The notes: generated from the sequence alone by a model not told the origin. A stretch of 6,278 nucleotides of DNA from Weeksellaceae bacterium (GCA_028694715.1 JAQVKJ010000088.1:1-6278); one strand, 5' to 3'; numbered from the stretch's first letter, positions 1 through 5,533 are shown. A program made the numbers and translations.

Positions 1-17
1 CGACGCTCTTCCGATCT
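1..17. other. Illumina adapter remnant (artefact, not genomic)
   Basis: The first 17 bases, CGACGCTCTTCCGATCT, are identical to the 3' end of the standard Illumina TruSeq adapter that adjoins the insert. True genomic sequence therefore probably begins at base 18. The adapter continues in frame into the leftward reading frame at 18-121, so any residues translated from it (an apparent DRKSV after the real codons) are artificial. It indicates untrimmed reads at a contig end. Confidence 0.93.
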
Positions 18-121
18 TCTTCCGGTACTTGAGCACTGATTTTCGGACAAACTGCAAAAAACAATACGATGAACGGAATCAGTTTTTTAAATTGAATGAT
101 GTATGTCTTAAGTTCTTTCAA
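18..121 (-). CDS. sprA: N-terminus of exported protein, probably SprA (type IX secretion translocon); partial
   Basis: Only the first 34 codons are present before the adapter-contaminated contig end. The frame opens just after the ruvA stop, which is in the same frame, so the start must lie downstream of it. TTG at 121-119 is the first usable start, one codon after that stop; no ATG or GTG is in frame. Translation gives a clear signal peptide: basic n-region MKELKTYIIQFKK, hydrophobic core LIPFIVLFFAVC (residues 14-25), and a type I cleavage site at ISA/Q (residues 30/31). The Cys at 25 lacks a good lipobox, so a lipoprotein is less likely. The identity as SprA, a very large outer-membrane protein that is the translocon of the type IX secretion system and is needed for gliding, rests on gene order: I recall sprA directly downstream of ruvA in flavobacteria. 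The 34 residues do not prove it. Export is well supported; the name is inferred. Confidence 0.6.
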
Positions 122-124
122 AGG

Positions 125-709
125 TCACAGTCTTTTTAATGTTTCTTTTACCAGCACATTGGCTTCTGCATCCGGATGTTCTTTTAAGATTACATCCATG
201 ACTTTTTCGGCCGCTCGGTTGGGAATGCCCAAGACTTCCAATGCTGATAACGCCTCAAATTTAGATTTATTTTTAGAATTTGTGTTAAATGAGCCAAAAT
301 TAAGTTCATCCCCCTCGAGTTTGTCTTTTAGGTCAATGATAATTCGTTGAGCGGTTTTGGCTCCAATCCCTTTTACAGTCTGTAATTTTTTAGCATTGGC
401 TTCCTCAATCGCAACAATAATTTCCTCTGGCTCAAGTGAAGAAAGCATCATCATGGCCGAAGATGGGCCAACGCCGTTCACCGAAATCAGTTTCAAAAAC
501 AATTCTCTTTCCTGTTTGGTGGAAAAACCGTATAAAATCTGCGCATCTTCACGAACCACCAAATGGGTGAATATCTTTATCTGCTCCGCCTTGTCGATTT
601 TGGCATAGGTATTCAGACTGATATTTACCTGATAACCGACCCCGCCGCATTCAATGATGAGGTAGGTCGGATAAGCTTCTGCCAGTCGTCCGTTTAGATG
701 TGCTATCAT
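125..709 (-). CDS. ruvA: Holliday junction DNA-binding subunit RuvA
   Basis: RuvA tetramers hold four-way DNA junctions in a square-planar form and load the RuvB motor for branch migration in recombination and repair. The 194-residue product is full length for the family. Residues 1-62 form the OB-fold domain (start MIAHLNGRL, then ECGGVGYQV, ending VREDAQILYGF). Residues 65-135 form the domain with two helix-hairpin-helix motifs, ISVNGVGPSSA (75-85) and VKGIGAKTAQRI (112-123), whose backbone contacts bind DNA phosphates. A linker rich in Asn, Ser and Lys (about 136-150) leads to the small C-terminal three-helix domain (151-194) that contacts RuvB. The ATG overlaps the maeB TGA in the tetranucleotide ATGA, which suggests translational coupling and one transcript. 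ruvB and ruvC are not in the window, as is common outside Proteobacteria. Identification is secure. Confidence 0.97.
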   Translation of the reverse strand: MIAHLNGRLAEAYPTYLIIECGGVGYQVNISLNTYAKIDKAEQIKIFTHLVVREDAQILYGFSTKQERELFLKLISVNGVGPSSAMMMLSSLEPEEIIVAIEEANAKKLQTVKGIGAKTAQRIIIDLKDKLEGDELNFGSFNTNSKNKSKFEALSALEVLGIPNRAAEKVMDVILKEHPDAEANVLVKETLKRL

Positions 710-2982
710 TTTTCTCGCATTTGAATGTCCAGTACTGCAATGGTCGCAAGATTCACAATTTCGCTGATGTTGGAACGCATCTGTAGGATGTGAACCGGTT
801 TGTTCATTCCCATCAGTATAGGGCCTACTACCCGCGCATCTTCAATCCCTCTCAGAATTTTGTACGATAAATTCCCCGACGCCAGATCTGGGAAGATAAA
901 TACATTTGCACTTTTGCCACTAAGTTTTGAGAAAGGATAATTTTTTGAAATCAGTTCTTCGTTCATCGCAAAATCAGGCTGAATCTCTCCGTCAACTACC
1001 ATTTCTGGATAAGCTTTATGAAGAATGGACACTGCCTTACTGACTTTTTTTGAAACTTCTGTCCGTGCAGCGAAATTTTCAAAAGACAGCATCGCAATTC
1101 TGGGTCTGATTCCGATTCCTCTCACTACATAATCAGTCATTTTAGCAATTCTGGCAAGTTCTTCTGCAGTCGGATCCGGATTGATGGTCGTGTCAGCAAA
1201 AAACATAGGTCCTTTTTTTGTGAGCAGCAACATCAGTCCCGCTACTTTTGGAACACCGGGCTGTGCACCGATTGTTTCGAGCGCAGGTTTTAGTGATGCA
1301 GCATAACTTCTGGTACTGCCAGTTAGAAAAGCCTCTGCCTCACCGGCTTCCACCATCATTGAACCAAAATAGTCACGATTGGTCAGTATGCGTTGGGCAT
1401 TGTACAGCGTCATTCCTTTTCGCTGTCTTTTTTTCCAGAGAATTTTTGCCAACTTATTTACCTGTTCTTCGGCTTCTTTGGATTTTGGATCTATGATGGG
1501 AATATCGGTTTGGATATCATATTCAGCCATTATCTCATTGACTTTTTCTTTGTTGCCGAGCAGTATTGGATGGGCGATGCCTTCGTCTTTGATGATTTGT
1601 GCAGCTTTCAGCACATTGTATTCTTCCGCATTGCTCATCACGATGGTTCTCGGGGACTGCTTTGCCCGGTTTTGCAACATTCTCAGCAGTTTGGTTTCGT
1701 TGTTCATACGGTTGAGAAGCTCTTCTTCATACACCGTCCAGTTGTTGACTGGTTTTTTTGCCACTCCGGATTCCATCGCGGCTTTGGCTACCGCCATGGA
1801 TACTTTGGTAATGAGTCTGTCGTCAAATGGTTTTGGAATGATATAATCGCGTCCAAAACTTAGATTTCCGATTTTGTATGCGCGGTTGACAATTTCGGGT
1901 ACGGGTTCTTTGGCCAGTTCAGCCAGGGCATACACCGCAGCCAGCTTCATAGCTTCGTTGATTTTAGTAGCCTGCACATCCAACGCCCCCCTGAATATAA
2001 ATGGGAAACCAAGTACATTGTTCACTTGATTCGGATAATCGGAACGACCGGTAGCCATAATCACATCAGGGCGGGTCTCCATTGCAAGATCATAAGAAAT
2101 TTCGGGTACCGGATTGGCCATGGCAAATACAATCGGATTGTCGTTCATTTTCGAAAGCATTTCTGGGCTAAGTACATCAGCCTTTGAAAGGCCTATAAAA
2201 ACATCGCAACCTTTCACAGCTTCTTCCAGCGTTTCCAGTTCAGTCTCTCTGACAAAAGGAATTTTCTCCTCGTTCAAATCGGTTCTTTTGTGGTTGATGA
2301 CTCCCTTGCTGTCGCACATCAAAATCCGGTTGGGGTCGGCACCCAGTGCGATGTAGAGTTTGGTGCATGCAATTGCTGCGGCTCCAGCACCGTTGACCAC
2401 AAAACAAACTTCATTTATTTTTTTTCCAGCCAACTCAAGTGCATTGATCAATGCGGCTGCCGAAATAATTGCAGTGCCGTGCTGGTCATCGTGCATCACA
2501 GGAATGTTGAGTTCTTCTTTCAGTCGTCGTTCTATGACAAACGCGTCAGGTGCTTTGATGTCTTCAAGATTAATCCCACCAAAAGTGGGTGAAATGGCTT
2601 TAACGGCCTGTATGAATTTTTCGGGGTCTTTTTCGTCAATTTCTATATCGAATACATCGATATCTGCAAAAATTTTAAACAACAAACCTTTTCCCTCCAT
2701 CACTGGTTTGGCTGCCTTTGCACCAATGTCTCCCAATCCCAGCACCGCAGTTCCGTTGGTGATGACAGCCACCAGATTTCCTTTGGCTGTGTATCGGTAT
2801 GCGTCGCCTTCGTCCTTTTGTATGGCGAGACAAGGTTCTGCCACTCCGGGAGAATAGGCCAATGCCAAATCTCTTTGTGTATCATGTGGTTTTGTGGGAA
2901 CGACTTCTATTTTCCCCTTTCTTCCAAGCTCGTGATAACGAAGGGCGTCAATTTTCAGTTTGTCTGCATCTTCAACTTTCAT
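706..2982 (-). CDS. maeB: NADP-dependent malic enzyme, hybrid MaeB type with phosphotransacetylase-like domain
   Basis: Oxidatively decarboxylates malate to pyruvate with NADP+ reduction, linking the TCA cycle to pyruvate and supplying NADPH; cytosolic. The 758-residue length fits the two-domain MaeB class. Residues 1 to about 425 are the malic enzyme part: LAYSPGVAEPC with the catalytic Tyr at 43, the catalytic Lys in the GKGLLFK stretch (98-103), divalent-metal acidic residues around NLEDIKAPDAF (138-148) and HDDQHGTA (164-171), and a Rossmann NAD(P) loop VNGAGAAAIA (196-205). Residues from about 430 to 758 are a phosphate acetyl/butyryl transferase-like domain, with the family's typical MVVDGEIQPD (661-670) and VFIFPDLASGNLSYK (694-708). 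In studied MaeB proteins this domain is an acetyl-CoA-sensing regulator, not an active transacetylase; I assume the same here. It starts the operon with ruvA and the exported protein. No frameshift or missing core motif is seen. Confidence 0.96.
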   Translation of the reverse strand: MKVEDADKLKIDALRYHELGRKGKIEVVPTKPHDTQRDLALAYSPGVAEPCLAIQKDEGDAYRYTAKGNLVAVITNGTAVLGLGDIGAKAAKPVMEGKGLLFKIFADIDVFDIEIDEKDPEKFIQAVKAISPTFGGINLEDIKAPDAFVIERRLKEELNIPVMHDDQHGTAIISAAALINALELAGKKINEVCFVVNGAGAAAIACTKLYIALGADPNRILMCDSKGVINHKRTDLNEEKIPFVRETELETLEEAVKGCDVFIGLSKADVLSPEMLSKMNDNPIVFAMANPVPEISYDLAMETRPDVIMATGRSDYPNQVNNVLGFPFIFRGALDVQATKINEAMKLAAVYALAELAKEPVPEIVNRAYKIGNLSFGRDYIIPKPFDDRLITKVSMAVAKAAMESGVAKKPVNNWTVYEEELLNRMNNETKLLRMLQNRAKQSPRTIVMSNAEEYNVLKAAQIIKDEGIAHPILLGNKEKVNEIMAEYDIQTDIPIIDPKSKEAEEQVNKLAKILWKKRQRKGMTLYNAQRILTNRDYFGSMMVEAGEAEAFLTGSTRSYAASLKPALETIGAQPGVPKVAGLMLLLTKKGPMFFADTTINPDPTAEELARIAKMTDYVVRGIGIRPRIAMLSFENFAARTEVSKKVSKAVSILHKAYPEMVVDGEIQPDFAMNEELISKNYPFSKLSGKSANVFIFPDLASGNLSYKILRGIEDARVVGPILMGMNKPVHILQMRSNISEIVNLATIAVLDIQMREK

Positions 2983-3005
2983 TCATTGTAATTTTTACAA
3001 GAGGA

Positions 3006-3013
3006 CAAATATA
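3006..3013 (-). promoter_or_regulatory. Bacteroidota -7 promoter element upstream of maeB
   Basis: The minus strand reads TATATTTG, a perfect match to the TAnnTTTG element used by the main sigma factor of Bacteroidota, 23 bases before the maeB ATG. The nearest upstream TTG is about 27 bases away, longer than the usual 18-21, so the -33 element is weak or absent. It would drive maeB, ruvA and the following exported-protein gene. Confidence 0.55.
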
Positions 3014-3074
3014 GGTAAGACAGCCGAAGTAATAAAACTTCAAGACTTAATTTCTCAACCTTAGAAGAATGATT

Positions 3075-3569
3075 TTAATCTCTTTCTTCATGTGAAAAAG
3101 CTGAGAACACACATTCAAGCTCAAAGCTGATGTACTCATCGGTTTCCTCAGTAAAATCCTGAACGGCTCCTTTCCATTTTAAACAAAGTGCCCCAGTTTC
3201 ATCTTTGAAAAATGAGAGTCGGTTCTTATCGGCTTCGAAATCATGTTCTGAAAAATTCACATTGGTGTAGAAAAATTCTACGATTTCTCCTTCTTCGTCT
3301 TCAATTTCAGCATAACACTCCTCGATGTCGATGTGTTTTCCCTCCAGTTCGTCCGTGTTTTTGTATGGAACCGGAAAATCATCAACCGATAAAATCACTT
3401 GTGGAAAATTGTTTTGAACCGCATCGGCTTCTACATGATCCAAATCGTCTGTCGAATGAATTTCTACCAAAAGCTGATACTGATGACCTGAATAGACCAC
3501 TTTACAAAAGCATTTGTCTATGTAGTAAACAAAGGTTTCCTCCGGATGGAAGAATTTGATGGTTTTCAT
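3075..3569 (-). CDS. Conserved-looking acidic protein of unknown function
   Basis: I do not recognise this 164-residue protein. It starts MKTIKFFHPEETFVYYIDKC and has no signal peptide or membrane segment, so it is probably cytosolic. It is strongly acidic, with Asp/Glu-rich stretches at about 40-49, 72-98 (including EIEDEEGEIVEFF) and 139-146. Alternating hydrophobic and polar residues (YQLLVEIHS, PQVILSVDDF, ISFELECVFSAF) suggest a mostly beta-strand fold. Four Cys (20, 22, 85, 129) plus one near the C-terminus (153) are not arranged as an obvious metal site. It has its own promoter with good spacing just upstream and is followed 92 bases later by maeB on the same strand, which has a separate -7 element, so the two may be independent. 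That a real gene is present is supported by the promoter match, uninterrupted frame and low-GC codon choice resembling its neighbours. Function cannot be assigned. Confidence 0.8.
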   Translation of the reverse strand: MKTIKFFHPEETFVYYIDKCFCKVVYSGHQYQLLVEIHSTDDLDHVEADAVQNNFPQVILSVDDFPVPYKNTDELEGKHIDIEECYAEIEDEEGEIVEFFYTNVNFSEHDFEADKNRLSFFKDETGALCLKWKGAVQDFTEETDEYISFELECVFSAFSHEERD

Positions 3570-3597
3570 TTGAAAGTAAAAAACTTAATATTTTTTG

Positions 3598-3628
3598 CGA
3601 AGATAAAAAGTCTTCTGAAATTTTCAAA
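3598..3628 (-). promoter_or_regulatory. Promoter of the 164-residue unknown gene
   Basis: On the minus strand, TTTG (3628-3625) is followed after exactly 19 bases by TATCTTCG (3605-3598), one mismatch from TAnnTTTG. This matches the Bacteroidota -33/-7 layout at its preferred spacing. Transcription would begin about 20 bases before the ATG at 3569, giving a short leader. It is back to back with the ferredoxin promoter in the same intergenic region. Confidence 0.65.
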
Positions 3629-3700
3629 TATGCTTTTGCAATTTAGCTCTGATTTAGATGGATTTTGAAACCAATAATTTTGTTTTAATAGCATTTTTTA

Positions 3701-3731
3701 TTGTGCAATGACATCATTAAAGTTATATTTG
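3701..3731 (+). promoter_or_regulatory. Promoter of the ferredoxin gene
   Basis: TTG at 3701-3703 and a perfect TATATTTG at 3724-3731, separated by 20 bases, match the Bacteroidota -33/-7 consensus. The expected start of transcription (about 3736-3740) lies downstream of an in-frame ATG at 3708, which excludes that codon and decides the ferredoxin start at 3750. The leader is only about 10-14 bases and contains AGGAAA (3737-3742), which might act as a weak ribosome-binding site. Confidence 0.7.
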
Positions 3732-3749
3732 CGCACAGGAAACAACAGT

Positions 3750-4082
3750 ATGTCGGACATCAAAGTCACCATCATAGACAGAGAAGGAATCAACCATGAA
3801 ATAGATGCACCCACAGATATGTCGATGAGCATGATGGAAGTGGTCAAAGCCTATGAACTTGCAGAAGAAGGAACTTTCGGGACCTGTGGCGGAATGTGTA
3901 TGTGTGCTTCCTGTCAGTGTTATGTCGAATCGGATGATGTGGAATTAAACGAAATGGGCGACGAAGAAGAAGCCATGCTCTCCGAAGCTTTCAATGTAAA
4001 AGAAAACAGCCGGCTGAGCTGTCAGATTCCGGTCACAGAAAATCTGGAAGGATTAGTGCTGAGAATCGCACCGGAGGTATGA
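3750..4082 (+). CDS. Adrenodoxin-type [2Fe-2S] ferredoxin
   Basis: A small soluble one-electron carrier of 110 residues, the normal size for the class. Cluster ligands follow the adrenodoxin/ISC-ferredoxin pattern C-x5-C-x2-C-x35-C: Cys46, Cys52, Cys55 and Cys91 in GTCGGMCMCASCQCYV and SRLSCQIPV. Two more Cys (50 and 57) lie inside the cluster loop. Other family traits are the acidic interaction helix ELNEMGDEEEAML (65-77), which in relatives contacts the reductase or partner, and the C-terminal EGLVLRIAPE. The start at 3750 (MSDIKVTIID) is preferred over 3708 because the promoter -7 element lies between the two. No electron-transfer partner (reductase, cytochrome P450, isc genes) is visible nearby, so its partner is unknown; a role in Fe-S cluster assembly or in general redox supply is possible. 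It appears to be monocistronic. Confidence 0.92.
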   Translation: MSDIKVTIIDREGINHEIDAPTDMSMSMMEVVKAYELAEEGTFGTCGGMCMCASCQCYVESDDVELNEMGDEEEAMLSEAFNVKENSRLSCQIPVTENLEGLVLRIAPEV

Positions 4083-4153
4083 TTTCCTACTACTTTCGTT
4101 TGGGATAATCACAGAGTTTGAAAATTAGTTATGGAAAGATTTGTTGTACACAC

Positions 4154-4168
4154 AGATTGCAAATCCGT
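4154..4168. repeat. Short imperfect palindrome between convergent ferredoxin and ATPase remnant
   Basis: AGATTGCAAATCCGT contains the perfect inverted pair GATT/AATC around GCA, with one further outer C-G pair beyond a mismatch. It lies between the ferredoxin stop and the oppositely oriented ATPase remnant. The core resembles AGATTTGCAAATCT-like short repeats I loosely recall from intergenic regions of Bacteroidota. It is too short to act as a terminator, and dispersal cannot be tested here. Confidence 0.25.
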
Positions 4169-4182
4169 ATGGTTGGACTGTT

Positions 4183-4572
4183 TCATTTTGACTTCAAAAA
4201 CTCCCGTAGGTGCAACTGACGAATTCCTTTATAAGTGGTATGAGGAGAAAAAGGGTCTAATGTTACTACATATTTCGGGTAATTATCTTCAATCAACATC
4301 AGATTACCAAATTCCCGTTCAACGGTTTTTTCATCTGCCAGCAGATAGCACGCCTGAACATATATGCGTTCCCCGTCTTTTTCACCTATAAAATCAATTT
4401 CTCTTTCTCCGTCTTTGCCTGTATAAACCTGATACCCCAAACGCAACAGTTGTATATACACCGCATTTTCTATCAATTTTGCTATGTCTGCACGAAAATT
4501 AAATGCTCTTACGCTGTTGCGAATACCAAGGTCTTCAAAATAATATTTTTCGCCGATTTCAAAAAGTTTCTG
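4183..4572 (-). pseudogene. C-terminal remnant of an AAA ATPase with DUF4143 domain
   Basis: The open frame encodes 129 residues (from QKLFEIGEKYYFEDLGIRN) matching the end of DUF4143-containing ATPases. Full proteins of about 380-430 residues have an N-terminal AAA module with Walker A and B, then a winged-helix region, then DUF4143. Here the frame starts in the DUF4143 part; everything upstream, including both Walker motifs, is missing, and an in-frame TAA stands right before it (4575-4573). Family-typical blocks visible are GEKYYFEDLGIRN (7-19), LIENAVYIQLLRLGY (33-47), EREIDFIGEKDGERIYVQ (56-73, resembling a restriction-endonuclease-like core with E58, D60, Q73) and EREFGNLMLIEDNYPKYVV (85-103). 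An internal TTG at 4476 could start a 97-residue product, but the preceding codons also match the family, so a 5' deletion is more likely than a short gene. Full relatives are of unclear function. Probably a non-functional relic. Confidence 0.82.
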
Positions 4573-4622
4573 TTATAATTGACAGATTTACTTCTAAATC
4601 ATTTTTGTTATGTTATAATTGA
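4571..4622. repeat. Direct repeat of a 12-mer, 40 bases apart
   Basis: TGTTATAATTGA occurs at 4571-4582 and again at 4611-4622, a period of exactly 40 bases, with no third copy. The first copy begins where similarity to the DUF4143 protein stops. Sequence between the copies is AT-rich and shows no coding potential. It might be a deletion or insertion scar, or chance in AT-rich DNA. Confidence 0.5.
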
Positions 4623-4705
4623 AGGTTTTATTTGTTGCTTTACGATTAAACAAAGTGTTGCTTGTCTTTTAGTTGAAAACTCCGGTTGACGGACTTAATA
4701 AACCC

Positions 4706-4740
4706 ACTTTTCCAAAGTTCGGAACTCTGGAAAAGTTTTT
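4706..4740 (+). terminator. Hairpin with T-run, possible bidirectional terminator of the toxin-antitoxin operon
   Basis: ACTTTTCCA (4706-4714) pairs perfectly with TGGAAAAGT (4728-4736). After one A/C mismatch the inner AGTT/AACT (4716-4719, 4723-4726) adds four pairs around a CGG loop. GTTTTT follows on the plus strand, the form of an intrinsic terminator, but no intact rightward gene lies upstream. On the minus strand it falls about 43 bases after the toxin stop, with a poorer T-run (GGGTTTATT), so it may end that operon. Alternatively it is a dispersed palindromic element. Confidence 0.55.
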
Positions 4741-4778
4741 AAGCGGATTTGGAGAGTGGTGAGTTAATCCAAATTGAA

Positions 4779-5102
4779 TTATGCACTTTGCGGAGAATGA
4801 TTATTGGTGATGTATTCAACAAAATAACGATTGTCGATTTTATCGAAAATTACATACCAAGTTGTACGATTGCTTCCTTTTATGTTTATGTAATGTTTTC
4901 CGTAATGTTGCAGTTCTTTCGGGACAGTATGATACTTGATTTCTTGTGGCAAATCTACCCGAATGTTTTGTCGAATTTGCTCAACATATTCGTGTGCTGA
5001 TTCTTCAAAACCAAAATATTCTTTTTCGTAAAGTATGGCAATTAGCTCAATCAAATAGACACGAACACTCGGAGCGTAAATGATTATTGCTTCTTCTCCC
5101 AT
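4779..5102 (-). CDS. RelE/ParE-family toxin of a type II toxin-antitoxin pair
   Basis: The 107-residue product has the size and layout of the RelE/ParE superfamily: a short strand (EEAIIIYAPSVRV), two predicted helices (about 14-48, including FEESAHEYVEQIRQNI), then a C-terminal beta sheet (HYINIKGSNRTTWYVIFDKIDNRYFVEYITNNH). The ending YITNNHSPQSA resembles the YI(S/T)NNH..AQ ending I know from this family in Bacteroidota. RelE members cleave mRNA on the ribosome and ParE members inhibit gyrase; the sequence alone does not decide which applies, and the classic RelE catalytic residues are not obvious, so the target is open. The ATG lies 19 bases inside the end of the upstream antitoxin frame, typical of coupled toxin-antitoxin translation. 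Base composition is lower in GC than the housekeeping genes, consistent with acquisition. Family assignment is fairly confident; activity is inferred. Confidence 0.78.
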   Translation of the reverse strand: MGEEAIIIYAPSVRVYLIELIAILYEKEYFGFEESAHEYVEQIRQNIRVDLPQEIKYHTVPKELQHYGKHYINIKGSNRTTWYVIFDKIDNRYFVEYITNNHSPQSA

Positions 5103-5308
5103 TTCAATGTTTTGATGAAATCATGAACCGCACCGAATGTTTCTTCTTCAGAAATACCGGTTGCCCATTTTTTCTCAAACTCCTCAGCTTCGTCTTCTGC
5201 AAAGGTTTTTGCAACGGTTAAAACAGCTTTTTTCCTTACTTCAGACAAACGATTAACATAGTTCGCTATTTGCGCATCAATATCTTCAACTTTTGCTGTA
5301 TGTGACAT
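5084..5308 (-). CDS. Putative antitoxin partner of the RelE/ParE-like toxin
   Basis: A 74-residue, charged, mostly helical protein (MSHTAKVEDIDAQIANYVNR...) located directly upstream of the toxin and overlapping it by 19 bases, the classic antitoxin-first order. The N-terminal half has Lys/Arg (KVEDI, NRLSEVRKKAVL, residues 6-30) that could form a DNA-binding part. The C-terminal half is acidic then basic (FAEDEAEEFEKKWATGISEEETF, 36-58, then FIKTLKWEKKQ), as expected for a segment that wraps the toxin. I do not recognise a ribbon-helix-helix, Phd or HTH signature, so the antitoxin class is not assigned. Such antitoxins normally neutralise the toxin and, with it, repress their own promoter; autoregulation here is inferred. 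The ATG at 5308 is supported by a promoter 22 bases upstream. Confidence 0.75.
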   Translation of the reverse strand: MSHTAKVEDIDAQIANYVNRLSEVRKKAVLTVAKTFAEDEAEEFEKKWATGISEEETFGAVHDFIKTLKWEKKQ

Positions 5309-5329
5309 AATTCAACAAGTTTATTGAAA

Positions 5330-5358
5330 CAAATATACATTAAATCCCTCAATTACAA
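5330..5358 (-). promoter_or_regulatory. Promoter of the toxin-antitoxin operon
   Basis: The minus strand carries TTG (5358-5356), an 18-base spacer and a perfect TATATTTG (5337-5330), matching the Bacteroidota promoter layout. The ATG of the antitoxin is 21 bases further on. An antitoxin complex would be expected to bind near here; the dyad at 5379-5393 lies just upstream of it. Confidence 0.68.
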
Positions 5359-5378
5359 CCCGCTCCCTTGGGGTTTTA

Positions 5379-5393
5379 AACTTTTGAAAAGTT
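5379..5393. repeat. Perfect 15-base dyad AACTTTTGAAAAGTT
   Basis: A seven-base inverted repeat around a central G (AACTTTT / AAAAGTT). It lies about 20 bases upstream of the -33 element of the toxin-antitoxin promoter and 180 bases before polA. It could be an operator for a dimeric regulator, or a relative of the hairpin at 4706-4736: the inverse of that element also reads AACTTTT..AGTT..GAAC. No function is established. Confidence 0.4.
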
Positions 5394-5428
5394 AGAACTC
5401 GATTCAGGTAAGTTAAATTTAAAATAGG

Positions 5429-5533
5429 CTAAAGCGCTTCATTTTTGGCCTCTTCACAATAACTCCACCATGCCGCAGATTTATAATGCGGGCCTTTGTC
5501 GAACGAGGCAAAATTAAATCCGCACCAACTGAT
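5429..5533 (-). pseudogene. Possible short gene remnant, coding-like but without start
   Basis: A 34-codon open stretch bounded by stops reads like a protein fragment (ISWCGFNFASFDKG..., then AAWWSYCEEAKNEAL) with paired Trp and other residues uncommon in random AT-rich translation. There is no ATG, GTG or TTG in frame, and I cannot name a family. Another frame across the same bases is also open, so it may be chance or part of a dispersed repeat. It fills much of the 264-bp gap between the antitoxin and polA, where I see no RNA gene. Confidence 0.2.

Noticed and set aside
1379..1863. Two overlapping rightward frames of about 155 residues
   Set aside because: Both lie antisense within maeB, which is intact and matches its family throughout.
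3750..4082. Extra Cys 50 and 57 in the ferredoxin cluster loop as a novel cluster
   Set aside because: The four standard ligands are all present in the correct spacing, and I recall similar Cys-rich loops in Bacteroidota homologues.
4131..4391. Rightward 86-residue frame after the ferredoxin
   Set aside because: It is mostly antisense to the DUF4143 remnant, whose frame gives clear family motifs; no promoter is seen for the rightward frame.
4571..4622. Start of a CRISPR array
   Set aside because: Only two copies of a 12-base unit, too short for a repeat, and no cas genes in the window.
4749..5000. Rightward 83-residue frame with hydrophobic stretches
   Set aside because: Fully opposite the toxin gene; hydrophobicity comes from reading its antisense strand.
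5470..5530. A tRNA or structured RNA upstream of polA
   Set aside because: The stretch has a CCGCA/TGCGG stem and a GTCGAAC that recalls a T-loop, but no acceptor, D or anticodon arms can be paired into a cloverleaf.
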